DNA of 37,991 nucleotides, from contig CP070634.1 of the NCBI GenBank assembly GCA_020356105.1, positions 694,691-732,681 on the forward strand, read 5' to 3'. Under the pieces are notes generated by a model. That model saw only the letters and a list, made by a program, of their open reading frames with translations, searched no databases and was not told the origin of the DNA. Shown piece after piece: positions 27,193 through 35,207 of this stretch; the first letter of the stretch is position 1; every line of letters begins with the position of its first letter. The DNA is from Rhodospirillales bacterium. Its GTDB lineage: Bacteria > Pseudomonadota > Alphaproteobacteria > UBA8366 > JADFVY01. The translations under genes and the position numbers were made by a program.

Positions 27193-27221
27193 TTGGCAAT
27201 AAGGAAGAATTGGAGACAGTG

Positions 27222-28850
27222 ATGAGGAATAGTTCCCTTAAATCTCTTGCAGCCTTGGCGCTTATCTCGGCGTCCGCGACACCGGCGCTGGCCGAGCCCG
27301 GGCTTGATCTCGTGGGCTCGTGGGACAGCGGCGTTGGCGCGGGAACGGAAGTCATCAGCGTGCAGAAATCTTCTGCCCGCGCCGCCGTGACCAATTCCGA
27401 GACAGGCTCCGTGACAATCCTCGATCTGAGCGATCCGGCCACGCCGGTGTCGGCTGGGGTCTTCGACCTCGGTTTGGTGTCCGGCGAAGGCGTGACCTCC
27501 GTCGCCTTCCATCCGAAGGACGATTATTTCATCGTTGCCATCGAGATCGAGGGCGTCTTCGCCGACGGGCGGGTCGAGATTCGCAGCGCCAGCACGGGCG
27601 CCGTGCTCAATACCCTGACCGTCGGCTCGGAACCGGATGCGGTGGTGATCGATCGGGAAGGCGAGTACGCGGTCGTCTCGAACGAAGGCGAGTCCTTTGC
27701 ACTCGATCCGGAGACGGGCGAGTTCTTCTCGCCTCCGGGCAGCGTGACAGTCATCGACCTTGACGATGGTCCCGAAGACGCGACCACCATGCACATCGTG
27801 TTACCGGACGCCACCGGCACGCCCGGCATGGTCAATGCGAGTGACCCCGGTCGCACGTCCGACGAGCGCCTTCTCGAGCGCGCCGTAGATCTCAACGGCG
27901 ACGGCGAAATCGCCGATGAATTCGAGGACGGAGTCGGCGGTTACGACTGGAACAACAACGGAGTCATCGAGGACCTCGACTTCGTTGCCGGCACCATCGA
28001 CGGTGTCGACGTGATGGGCAACGAGGAAAGCGGTGAACTCGTGCTGATTCCCCTGCTCGACAACTCGCCGCGATTCCTCGAGCCGGAACTGGCCGCGTTC
28101 ACGAAGGACGGGGAACACGCCCTGGTGGTTCTGCAGGAAAACAACGGGGTCGCCGTGATCGACGTCGAGGACGGCGAGTTTCTCGGTTACTACGGCCTTG
28201 GAACCACAACGCACGACGCGGATATCATCGAGGACGATTTTGTCGAGTTCGTCGAGGACGCGTTGTATGCGCTGCGCGAGCCCGACGGGATCTCTGTCAC
28301 CCCCGATGGCCGCTACTTCGTCACCGCGGACGAGGGCGATACCGATCTCAAGGCTTCGAAGACCGACATGCCCCATTTCCCCACCGCGGGCGGGCGCACG
28401 GTCAGCGTGTTCGACGCCGCGACCGGCATGTTGCTTGGCGATACCGGAAACCAGATCGACTACCTGGCCAACGAGGCCGGGGTCTATCCGGACGGCCGCA
28501 GCGACAGCAAGGGCTCGGAGCCTGAGAACCTCGTGACCTTCTGGTATGATGACGTCCAGTATGCCGCCGTCGGTCTGGAGCGGGCCGATGCCGTCGCGCT
28601 GGTGTCGTTGGCCGACCCGGCGAACCCGACCGTCGTCGACGTTGCCCCGGTGAATGGTGGCGTCGATCTCGGTGATTTCGCACCGGAAGGCATCGGTTAT
28701 CTGAAATCGCACCGTTCGCTTTACGTCTATGCCGCCAATGAGGGCAGCGGTGTGGTCAGTGTCTTCGAAATGACGCGGTCCTGGCACCATCATGGCAGAG
28801 GCTGGCATCGCCCCAAGGGGCGCGGCCATCGTCACGCGTTCGGCCGCTGA
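27222..28850 (+). CDS. Secreted beta-propeller protein with His-rich tail
   Basis: A 542-residue protein with a signal peptide (MRNSSLKSLAALALISASAT, then PALA). The rest shows repeating beta-propeller text (EVISVQKSSARAAVTNSETG, GEGVTSVAFHPKDDYFIVAI, PDGISVTPDGRYFVTADEGD) like the choice-of-anchor I / LVIVD-type periplasmic propeller proteins. Two calcium-loop-like inserts are at 223-234 (DLNGDGEIADEF) and 242-253 (DWNNNGVIEDLD). The last 20 residues are rich in His and Arg (HHHGRGWHRPKGRGHRH), a likely metal- or anion-binding tail. The function is not established. It lies between the chemoreceptor and fccA. The ATG at 27222 has GGAG six bases ahead; a TTG four codons earlier is less likely. 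Confidence 0.78.
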   Translation: MRNSSLKSLAALALISASATPALAEPGLDLVGSWDSGVGAGTEVISVQKSSARAAVTNSETGSVTILDLSDPATPVSAGVFDLGLVSGEGVTSVAFHPKDDYFIVAIEIEGVFADGRVEIRSASTGAVLNTLTVGSEPDAVVIDREGEYAVVSNEGESFALDPETGEFFSPPGSVTVIDLDDGPEDATTMHIVLPDATGTPGMVNASDPGRTSDERLLERAVDLNGDGEIADEFEDGVGGYDWNNNGVIEDLDFVAGTIDGVDVMGNEESGELVLIPLLDNSPRFLEPELAAFTKDGEHALVVLQENNGVAVIDVEDGEFLGYYGLGTTTHDADIIEDDFVEFVEDALYALREPDGISVTPDGRYFVTADEGDTDLKASKTDMPHFPTAGGRTVSVFDAATGMLLGDTGNQIDYLANEAGVYPDGRSDSKGSEPENLVTFWYDDVQYAAVGLERADAVALVSLADPANPTVVDVAPVNGGVDLGDFAPEGIGYLKSHRSLYVYAANEGSGVVSVFEMTRSWHHHGRGWHRPKGRGHRHAFGR

Positions 28851-28877
28851 CCCGATCTGACATTTGCAAGCTCGAAG

Positions 28878-28911
28878 GGGGCGCCGCGCGGATTGTTCCA
28901 CGCGGTGCCCC
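28878..28911 (+). terminator. Terminator after the propeller gene
   Basis: GGGGCGCCGCG and CGCGGTGCCCC form an 11-bp stem with one G-U pair and a 12-nt loop, 28 bp past the stop codon. Only a broken T-run follows (TGGCGTTTCGCTTT), so the terminator is moderately convincing. Confidence 0.6.
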
Positions 28912-28945
28912 TGGCGTTTCGCTTTCCGCCCGGCTTCGATCCCCC

Positions 28946-28974
28946 TTGATTCCCCAATAAGAAATGTGTGTAAT
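28946..28974 (+). promoter_or_regulatory. Putative sigma-70 promoter of fccAB
   Basis: TTGATT at 28946-28951 and TGTAAT at 28969-28974 are separated by 17 bp, close to the -35/-10 consensus, about 100 bp before fccA. The region is locally AT-rich between a terminator and the gene, which supports promoter activity. It is a by-eye match only. Confidence 0.42.
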
Positions 28975-29076
28975 TACTGCAAAAGATAGGCATTGAAGCC
29001 CTGCTGGGCGGGCGAAACGCACGTTCCGCAGGCCTGTGCCCCGGCGGGGGGAGAGATAAAAAAGGGAGGCGCGTCA

Positions 29077-29400
29077 ATGGGATATCGCGGGTCGAGGGCT
29101 GCTCTTGTCCTCGTTGCTGGCCTTTTGGCCGGCAGTCTTTCATGCGGTCACGCGTCTGCGGACGAACTCTACGAACTCGGTGAGTACCTTTCGGGTGACT
29201 GCACCGCATGCCACCAGCTCGAGGGCCGGGCGCCCGGCATCCCGCCGATCACGGGATGGCCGGTCGAGGCGTTCGTGATGGTCATGGTGGCGTACAAGGA
29301 AGGCGAGCGAGACCATGCGTTGATGCAGAACGTCGCCAGGCGATTGAGCGACGAGGACATGAAGGCGCTGGCCGTGTTTTTCGAGAAACAAGGACAATAG
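29077..29400 (+). CDS. fccA: Monohaem cytochrome c subunit of sulfide dehydrogenase
   Basis: A 107-residue exported cytochrome c. A signal peptide (hydrophobic core about 7-24) ends near HASA at 25-28. CTACH at 42-46 binds one haem c. Met83 in ALMQNVARRLSDEDM is the probable axial ligand. The mature length of about 79 residues fits the small monohaem partner of FccB. It takes electrons from the flavoprotein encoded 11 bp downstream. GGGAGG lies 7 bp before the ATG at 29077; an upstream in-frame ATG lacks a ribosome site and would spoil the signal peptide. Confidence 0.87.
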   Translation: MGYRGSRAALVLVAGLLAGSLSCGHASADELYELGEYLSGDCTACHQLEGRAPGIPPITGWPVEAFVMVMVAYKEGERDHALMQNVARRLSDEDMKALAVFFEKQGQ

Positions 29401-29411
29401 GAGCAACACGA

Positions 29412-30686
29412 ATGAACAGGAAATTTACGAGGCGCGAGTTTGGGATGATGGCGGGCGCCGGCGTTGCCGCGTCGACCTTGGCGGCGCCGGCGATCGGCCA
29501 GGCCAAGCCGAAACTCGTGGTCGTCGGCGGCGGGCCCGGCGGCGCGACAGTGGCCCGATATGTTGCCAAGGATTCCAAGGGCGCGATCGACGTCACGCTG
29601 ATCGAGGCCAATGCGCGCCACACGACCTGCTTCTTCAGCAATCTGTATATCGGCGGGTTGCGCAGCTTCGACTCAATCACCCACGGCTACGACAAGCTCA
29701 AGTCCGATTACGGTATCAACGTCGTACAGGCCTTTGCGATCGGCGTCGATGCGGCGCGGCGCACCGTCACGGTCGCCGGCGGCGAGACCTTCTCCTACGA
29801 CAAGCTCGTCGTGGCGCCCGGTATCGACTTCGAATACGACGCCTATGAGGGCTACAGCAAGGAGGTGGCGGAGACCTTCCCCCATGCTTGGCAGGCCGGC
29901 CCGCAATCGCAGATCCTGCGCCGCCAGCTGGAGGCGATGGAGGATGGCGGCGTCTTCCTGATCGCGCCGCCGCCGAACCCGTTCCGCTGCCCGCCGGGTC
30001 CCTATGAGCGGATCTCGCTGGTCGCCCAGTACCTCAAGCAGAACAAGCCGCGCTCCAAGATCATCGCGGTCGATGCCAAGGACAAGTTCTCCAAGCAGGC
30101 GCTGTTCCAGGAAGGCTGGGCGCGGCACTACGAAGGCATGATCGAATGGCTGCCGCTGAACATCACCGGCGGCGTCAAGAAGGTCGATGTCCGGGGCAAG
30201 ACGCTGCACACCGGCGGGGAGAGCTTCAAGGGCGATGTCATCAACATCATCCCGCCGCAACGGGCGGGCGCCATCGCGCTTGCCGCGGGTCTCGCCAACG
30301 AGAGCGGCTGGTGTCCGATCGATCCGTTCACCATGGCCTCGACCCGGGTGCCGCATGCCTACGTGATCGGCGATTCCAGCATCGCCGCACAGATGCCGAA
30401 ATCCGGTTTCTCGGCCAACAGCCAGGCCAAGGCCTGCGCCATGGCGATCCGTGCGGCCCTGACCGGCTCGCGGGCGTTCGAACCGCGCTACAGCAACACC
30501 TGCTGGAGTCTCATCGCAAACGGCGACGGGGTGAAGGTCGGCGCCTCCTACCAGGCGACCAAGGAGAAGATCGCCAGCACAGACACTTTCATCAGCAAGA
30601 CCGGCGAGGATGCGGCGACCCGCACGGCCACCGCCGAAGAGGCGGAAGGCTGGTACGCCGGGATCGTCGCCGACATCTTCGGCTGA
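29412..30686 (+). CDS. fccB: Flavocytochrome c sulfide dehydrogenase flavoprotein
   Basis: A 424-residue Tat-exported flavoprotein (TRREFGM at 6-12). GGGPGG starts the FAD-binding fold at 39. Cys73 (TTCFFSNLYIGG) matches the covalent FAD cysteine (Cys42 in mature Allochromatium FccB). Cys193 (FRCPPGPYER) and Cys364 (SNTCWSL) match the active-site disulfide. It forms the periplasmic flavocytochrome c with the fccA product just upstream and oxidises sulfide, sending electrons to soluble cytochrome c. It is clearly a paralogue of the solitary copy at 23018 (shared text such as SITHGYDKL/SLTHGYETL and WYAGI-EIFG/DIFG ends). AGGAG precedes the ATG at 29412. Confidence 0.92.
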   Translation: MNRKFTRREFGMMAGAGVAASTLAAPAIGQAKPKLVVVGGGPGGATVARYVAKDSKGAIDVTLIEANARHTTCFFSNLYIGGLRSFDSITHGYDKLKSDYGINVVQAFAIGVDAARRTVTVAGGETFSYDKLVVAPGIDFEYDAYEGYSKEVAETFPHAWQAGPQSQILRRQLEAMEDGGVFLIAPPPNPFRCPPGPYERISLVAQYLKQNKPRSKIIAVDAKDKFSKQALFQEGWARHYEGMIEWLPLNITGGVKKVDVRGKTLHTGGESFKGDVINIIPPQRAGAIALAAGLANESGWCPIDPFTMASTRVPHAYVIGDSSIAAQMPKSGFSANSQAKACAMAIRAALTGSRAFEPRYSNTCWSLIANGDGVKVGASYQATKEKIASTDTFISKTGEDAATRTATAEEAEGWYAGIVADIFG

Positions 30687-30717
30687 ACGCGGCAATCCCG
30701 ACCGCAAGGAACGACAC

Positions 30718-30743
30718 GAGGGGTGGCCGGCCGGCCGCCCCTC
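30718..30743. terminator. Bidirectional terminator-like hairpin
   Basis: GAGGGGTGGC and GCCGCCCCTC form a 10-bp stem with a 6-nt loop between two convergent genes (fccB and a membrane protein). No strong U-tract on either side. Confidence 0.5.
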
Positions 30744-30764
30744 GATTCCGTTAGGATGTTGCAC

Positions 30765-31316
30765 CTACCGTGCGGCTTTGCCTTCGCCCGCGCCCTCCCT
30801 CGCGTCCGGCGCGTCGACGTCCGCCTCCGGTTCCGCCAGCGGGCCCTTGCCGCGCGGGATCAGGTGGCGGAAGGTCAGATACATCCAGGCGAACAGCAGG
30901 CCGTAGAGCAGCGTGCCCCGCAACGTCTCGGCGGCACCGGTTTCCGCCGCCGCCGGTGTGACGGCATTGACCGCCGCCCGCAGCGCCGGGTCGGCGAGGA
31001 ACAGCGCCGCGCTCCACAGCAGGCCGGTGGCGAGGAACCGCCCCGTATCGGCGCCCGGCGGCGGCCGCGAGAGCGTCAGCACCATGGTGAAGAACGCCGG
31101 GTAGATGAACAGTTCCGGGGCCACAGGCGTGCCGCCGATGTTCCAGGCGCTGAGCACCGCGCTGGCCCACCAGCTCCAGGTCCGCGCGCCCTCCAATGCG
31201 ATGGCGAGCGACGCAAAGCCGCCGAGCGCCAGCAGGATCTTCACGGCCAGCGGGAGTTGACCGGCCGCTTTTGCGGCGGTCGTGCCCGGGGCCGGTTGCT
31301 GTTTTTGTCCGTTCAC
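30765..31316 (-). CDS. Small integral membrane protein, unknown
   Basis: A 183-residue protein with about four predicted helices (24-43, 65-83, 92-110 and 135-152) and an acidic, charged C-terminal tail (LAEPEADVDAPDAREGAGEG). It starts at a GTG that overlaps the upstream gene's stop (GTGA), so the two genes are translationally coupled. I do not recognise a family. Neighbouring convergent fccAB gives no clear functional hint. Confidence 0.65.
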   Translation of the reverse strand: MNGQKQQPAPGTTAAKAAGQLPLAVKILLALGGFASLAIALEGARTWSWWASAVLSAWNIGGTPVAPELFIYPAFFTMVLTLSRPPPGADTGRFLATGLLWSAALFLADPALRAAVNAVTPAAAETGAAETLRGTLLYGLLFAWMYLTFRHLIPRGKGPLAEPEADVDAPDAREGAGEGKAAR

Positions 31317-31798
31317 AGTTCCGTTCCGTCACTTGCGGTCTGATCGTCAATCCGGCGCAGCCCGAGCCGCACCACCGCGCCGTAGATCACGGGCGTTCCA
31401 CTCCAGAACCCGGCGGTCGCGACGAACGCCTGCACCACCCGGCTGTCGCTGTAATCCGGCAATGCAGCCAGCGCTGCCAGTGCCGCCAGCACGACACCGG
31501 CTGCCACCGCCACGCTGCTCAACACCGCCGCGCCGCACGCCGCGAGGCTTTCCCGGTGATTTCGCGGCCGGCTCAACACCGTGGTGATGAACGCGTTCAG
31601 CGAGCACGCCATCGCCGCCACGAACGGCTGCACCGGCCCGGCCAGCGTCGCCGGATAGAGGTCGACCAGCCACTGCCAGAACGCGACGGCGAGGATCTGC
31701 ATGACAAACAGCACGAACAGCCCGAGCAGCAGATTGGCCGGCTCCACCGGTCGCAGCGCGTACAGAGTCGGCCGACCGGCGCGCCGCGGCGCCGTCAT
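31313..31798 (-). CDS. Small integral membrane protein, unknown
   Basis: A 161-residue protein with four likely helices (about 21-45, 50-72, 87-110 and 122-142), including MACSLNAFITTVLSRPRNHR and VVAAGVVLAALAALAAL-type text. The ATG at 31798 has GGAGG seven bases ahead; a longer frame upstream lacks support. It is the first gene of a coupled pair with the next membrane protein. Function unknown. Confidence 0.65.
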   Translation of the reverse strand: MTAPRRAGRPTLYALRPVEPANLLLGLFVLFVMQILAVAFWQWLVDLYPATLAGPVQPFVAAMACSLNAFITTVLSRPRNHRESLAACGAAVLSSVAVAAGVVLAALAALAALPDYSDSRVVQAFVATAGFWSGTPVIYGAVVRLGLRRIDDQTASDGTEL

Positions 31799-32097
31799 TG
31801 CCCAGCCTCCGGCCGGCCGGCCGTTTCTCGGTGGATCGATGTCATCCTGCCATTCTCCCGCAGCCGGATTGCGCAAAGGTTAAGATCTTGTCGCGTCATC
31901 AGCCGAGATCATGCAGTCTCGCCGATCATAGCCGATTTGGTCCGTTTGTGGCATTCGTCGCGAAACCGGCAGAAAACAACGGGGCATGGCGTCGAATGCG
32001 CAAGCTCGGGTCGCCGCGTCCGGGCGCCGGGGATGCGGGACGGCCCGGATCGTCGTATCGTCCCGCCGTCTCGCTGTCGATCCATGGGAGAATCGGG
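31799..32097. other. Divergent intergenic region
   Basis: Nearly 300 bp between the membrane-protein pair and the GFA gene. No gene or RNA element was recognised; it should contain the two divergent promoters, but no clear -35/-10 pair stands out. Confidence 0.4.
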
Positions 32098-32502
32098 ATG
32101 TCGAAGCAGTCACGTTACACCGGCGGCTGCCTGTGCGGCGAGGTGCGGTATCGAATCCTTGGCCCGCTCCGCGACGCCGTGGCCTGCCACTGCACGCAGT
32201 GTCGGCGGATGACCGGTCACTACGCCGCGTTTGCCGCCTGCGGCAACGAGCGACTGGTCATCGAATCGGGAGCCAGGCTGGCCTGGTACGAGTCTTCACC
32301 CGGCGTGCGGCGCGGCTTTTGCGCCGGCTGCGGCTCCACCCTGTTCTGGGACGACGCGTCGCGGCCCTATATTGCCGTGGCGGCCGGCTCTCTGGACGCG
32401 CCGACCGGGATTCGGCTGTCGGCGCATTCGTTCACCGAGCGCATGGGCGATTATTACGCGATCGCCGACGGCCTGCCTCGATATCCGGGGCGTATGGCGT
32501 GA
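32098..32502 (+). CDS. GFA/CENP-V family zinc protein
   Basis: A 134-residue protein of the glutathione-dependent formaldehyde-activating enzyme (Gfa)/CENP-V fold. The cysteine motifs are CLCGEV near the start, CHCTQCRR in the middle and CAGCGS further on, the expected structural and catalytic zinc ligands. Many members do not act on formaldehyde, so the substrate is open; but formaldehyde is made by demethylation of methylated amines, which are used elsewhere in this window. GGGAGAATCGGG precedes the ATG. About 300 bp without a gene lie upstream. Confidence 0.85.
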   Translation: MSKQSRYTGGCLCGEVRYRILGPLRDAVACHCTQCRRMTGHYAAFAACGNERLVIESGARLAWYESSPGVRRGFCAGCGSTLFWDDASRPYIAVAAGSLDAPTGIRLSAHSFTERMGDYYAIADGLPRYPGRMA

Positions 32503-32548
32503 CGGTGCGCCGAGGCCTCCTGGTACTTCATCCTGTCTTGGCAGCGGT

Positions 32549-33718
32549 TCAAAGGCCGGGAACCCGCCATTGCTTCTTACCCTTGTCGTAGCACGAAACG
32601 CCCGGAAACTCACGGCGGACATCCGCTGCCCCGGCCCGGACAATGGTGTAGTTGCGACAGGCCCGGCCATCCTCCGCCCTGAAGTCCCGTGTGACGCGGA
32701 CGACGAAGCGCCCGCCACCACCTGGGTCGGTCCAGACTGCCGGCTCATTACGTGCCCGATTCGACAAGGTGTCGCGAAGCACATTGCGCAGACCTGTCTG
32801 CACGGTCTTGCCGCCGCCGGGCAGCGCCGCCACCAGCGTGAGCGACTCGATCTGAAGGCCCGACGTATCGAGGTCGTCGCGCCGGACGTAGTGGTCCAGG
32901 GTCGGGGCATAATACCAGATCCGTGTCTGCCAATCTCCGGCGGCGACCGGCCAGCGCTCGCAGGTAACGACATCGACGGCAAATCTTCCGGCTGCCACCT
33001 CGACCTCCCGCGAGCCCTCATTCCGGCAAGACCAGCGGATGTCTCTCTCCTGACGGGCGGCGGTGCCGTTGGCCTCGGTATTCCATTCCTCGCTACTGAC
33101 GTCGAAATCGACGGTGGTCCCCCGGACAGGCGGCCACGCCGCCTCCGCGTCGCGGGCAGCGCGGTTGCGGCCGCGCCAGGACCCGTATTCCCACGAAAGC
33201 ACCGGAAGGCCCACCCCAAGCTGCGCCAAGTATGTTTCGCCGTCCGATGTCCGCCACTTGATTTGACCCGCCCGTATTTCGACAATGTCATGGGTGAGCC
33301 CGTTCGAAAACACGTACCGCTCGCCCACCTCGTAGCCACCGGCCCCCCGTGCCGCTTCGACCGAGACGACCGCCGGGGCCGCTTTCGGCTGGTTGCGCAG
33401 ATGGGACAGCAACTCGGGCGAAGCCCTCCCGGTCCGGGCCAGCCCCCGGTCTCCCTGATATTGATCGATCGCCGCCGTGGTCCGCGGGCCCAACAGGCCG
33501 TCGACCGGCCCCGGGTTATATCCGCGTTCGACGAGCAGCTGCTGGATTTCGGCGATCTGGGCTCGGGTTGGCGCCCGACTGGCGACCGGCTGGCCTGGCG
33601 CTGCCGGGGTGGCGGTGGATCCGCCCGTGCTCTCGGCGGACGGTCCGGCACAGCCCCCTAGCACCAACCCGCAGATCAGTCACGCAACTGCCACGGGCCG
33701 GCGGCAAATTGACTGCAT
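32549..33718 (-). pseudogene. Peptidoglycan-binding lipoprotein with a stop codon in its signal peptide
   Basis: Read from the ATG at 33718, which has GGGAGTGGGAG ahead, the frame gives MQSICRRPVAVA, then TGA (33680-33682), then LICGLVLGGCAG. The VLGGC is a clear lipobox, so the TGA splits a lipoprotein signal peptide. The remaining 372 codons are open: a peptidoglycan-binding type 1 domain (QIAEIQQLLVERGYNPGPVD and following) and the C-terminal domain shared with the two paralogues (RIWYYAPTLDHYVRRDD, ending QWRVPGL). Either the copy is inactive, is translated from a TTG/GTG at about 33667 without export, or has a sequencing error at one base. It lies 46 bp after the paralogue at 33765 and is probably in the same operon. 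Confidence 0.7.
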
Positions 33719-33764
33719 CTCCCACTCCCGCGTATGCCCGACCATGGTAACCGGTTGCCTCGCT

Positions 33765-35093
33765 TTAGCGGACGGCCGAGACCGGCGCGGCCGCGTCGTC
33801 CAGCCCCGGGACGAGCCATTTGGCCCGGTCGGCATCCCAGCACGATATGGCCGGATAAACGCGCGGCGCCATCGGTGGGCTCTGGATCAGCGCGTATTTG
33901 CGACACTGCCGCTCGCCCGATCCCGTGAATTCCGTACCCGGGACGATCATCAGCTTGGTGCTGACCCCCGAACTTCTCCATTCGACGCCCATACCGTTCC
34001 TGCCCTTGGTCAGGGTGTCCTGGATCGCCCAGTCCAGGCCCGCGCGCGCTGCCGGTGGCCAATCCTTCCAGGCGGGGCGCAGGCTTACCAGTCGGATCCG
34101 CCGCCGCTGGCCGTTGGCATCGAAACTGTCGCGCCGCACATAGTGCCGGACCGCCGGCGCGTAATACCAGACCCGCTTGCGCCAGCTTCCGGGCGGTGTC
34201 GGGTCGCGCGAGCAAGTGACGACTACGGTCTCGAAGCGGCCGGCCGGCACGTCGATTGTATTGTCATTGCCGCGGGCGCAGCGCCAGGTCTCGAAGACCT
34301 CGCGGACCTCTTCCTCGTTCAGTTTGCGGCTTTGACTTTCGACCTCGAACTCTATCTCGTCGCCGATCTTGAGCGGCCAGATTGCCGGAGGTTCGACATC
34401 AATCTTTGATGTGCCCTCGGTCGATTCGGTCTGCCACTCGAGCGGCGGCAGGGCAAAACTGCGAAACGCGGTATGACCGGTGCCGTCGCTCGAACGCCAC
34501 ACAACGTTCTCCGCACCCACCCGCAACACGGTGTCGACATGTCCGCTCGACCATACGAACGCATCGCCCAGATTATAGATCGGCTGGATATCGCCGTAAT
34601 CCGCGCTGTAGACATCGTTGACCGGTTGCCGCTGCTCCGATGCGGCCGCGGCCGGTCCCGGCGACTGGCGCGGCGCGGCCGATGAGTCTGCGCGCGCCTG
34701 TGTCTTCCTGGGCCCGCCGGATCCGAGACTCTTCATCAGCCGCGCATTGATCTTGCCGTCAACAGGCAGTCCGGCGGCTTTCTGATACTCGCGGATCGCC
34801 TGCGTGGTCCGGTTGCCGAGCAGGCCATCGGCCGGTCCGGGATCGTATCCCAGGTCCGCAAGCAGGATCTGCGCCTGCCGAACCGTCTTGTCCGGCTGCA
34901 CCTCGCGTTTGGCGGAGGCGCCCACGGTTCCGGAGGTGGTTCCGGTATTGCCCGAGAACTGCTCACAGCCAACCAGGGTGACGGTCAATATGGCGACGGC
35001 GCAGCAGCCGAAGACGCGCCGGAGAGTCGCCCCGTGCTCCGCCAGAGCGCTGCGGCCGATATTTCGTCGCGCCGTCACGATGGTTGACAACAT
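33765..35093 (-). CDS. Peptidoglycan-binding lipoprotein
   Basis: A 442-residue predicted lipoprotein. A long N-region is followed by the hydrophobic VFGCCAVAILTVTLVGC, with lipobox LVGC and the lipidated Cys near residue 43. A peptidoglycan-binding type 1 domain follows (about 68-122, LLADLGYDPGPADGLLGNRT), then an Ala/Pro/Gln-rich linker and a C-terminal region of about 260 residues with paired cysteines. The motif WYYAPAVRHYVRRD and the ending KWLVPGLD are shared with the paralogues. The role is unknown; anchoring between outer membrane and cell wall is likely. The ATG at 35093 is preferred to a TTG 14 codons earlier, though a still shorter start would give a more usual signal length. Confidence 0.75.
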   Translation of the reverse strand: MLSTIVTARRNIGRSALAEHGATLRRVFGCCAVAILTVTLVGCEQFSGNTGTTSGTVGASAKREVQPDKTVRQAQILLADLGYDPGPADGLLGNRTTQAIREYQKAAGLPVDGKINARLMKSLGSGGPRKTQARADSSAAPRQSPGPAAAASEQRQPVNDVYSADYGDIQPIYNLGDAFVWSSGHVDTVLRVGAENVVWRSSDGTGHTAFRSFALPPLEWQTESTEGTSKIDVEPPAIWPLKIGDEIEFEVESQSRKLNEEEVREVFETWRCARGNDNTIDVPAGRFETVVVTCSRDPTPPGSWRKRVWYYAPAVRHYVRRDSFDANGQRRRIRLVSLRPAWKDWPPAARAGLDWAIQDTLTKGRNGMGVEWRSSGVSTKLMIVPGTEFTGSGERQCRKYALIQSPPMAPRVYPAISCWDADRAKWLVPGLDDAAAPVSAVR

Positions 35094-35207
35094 TGGCCGT
35101 TCTTCCGTCGCCAGGATTCGCAGACTAACTAACAAGGAATTGATTTAAAAACGATTACCTTGATCTCTTGGGGCTTCACGCAGCCTGGTCCACAACCGGG
35201 ATCAAAA

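Noticed and set aside
26078..27442. A 454-codon frame on the minus strand
   Set aside because: Antisense to the chemoreceptor; Leu/Arg/Asp-rich text with no domain.
32231..33661. Long frames on both strands over the first lipoprotein
   Set aside because: Only the minus-strand frame with the peptidoglycan-binding domain and paralogue similarity is real; the others are Pro/Arg-rich shadows.
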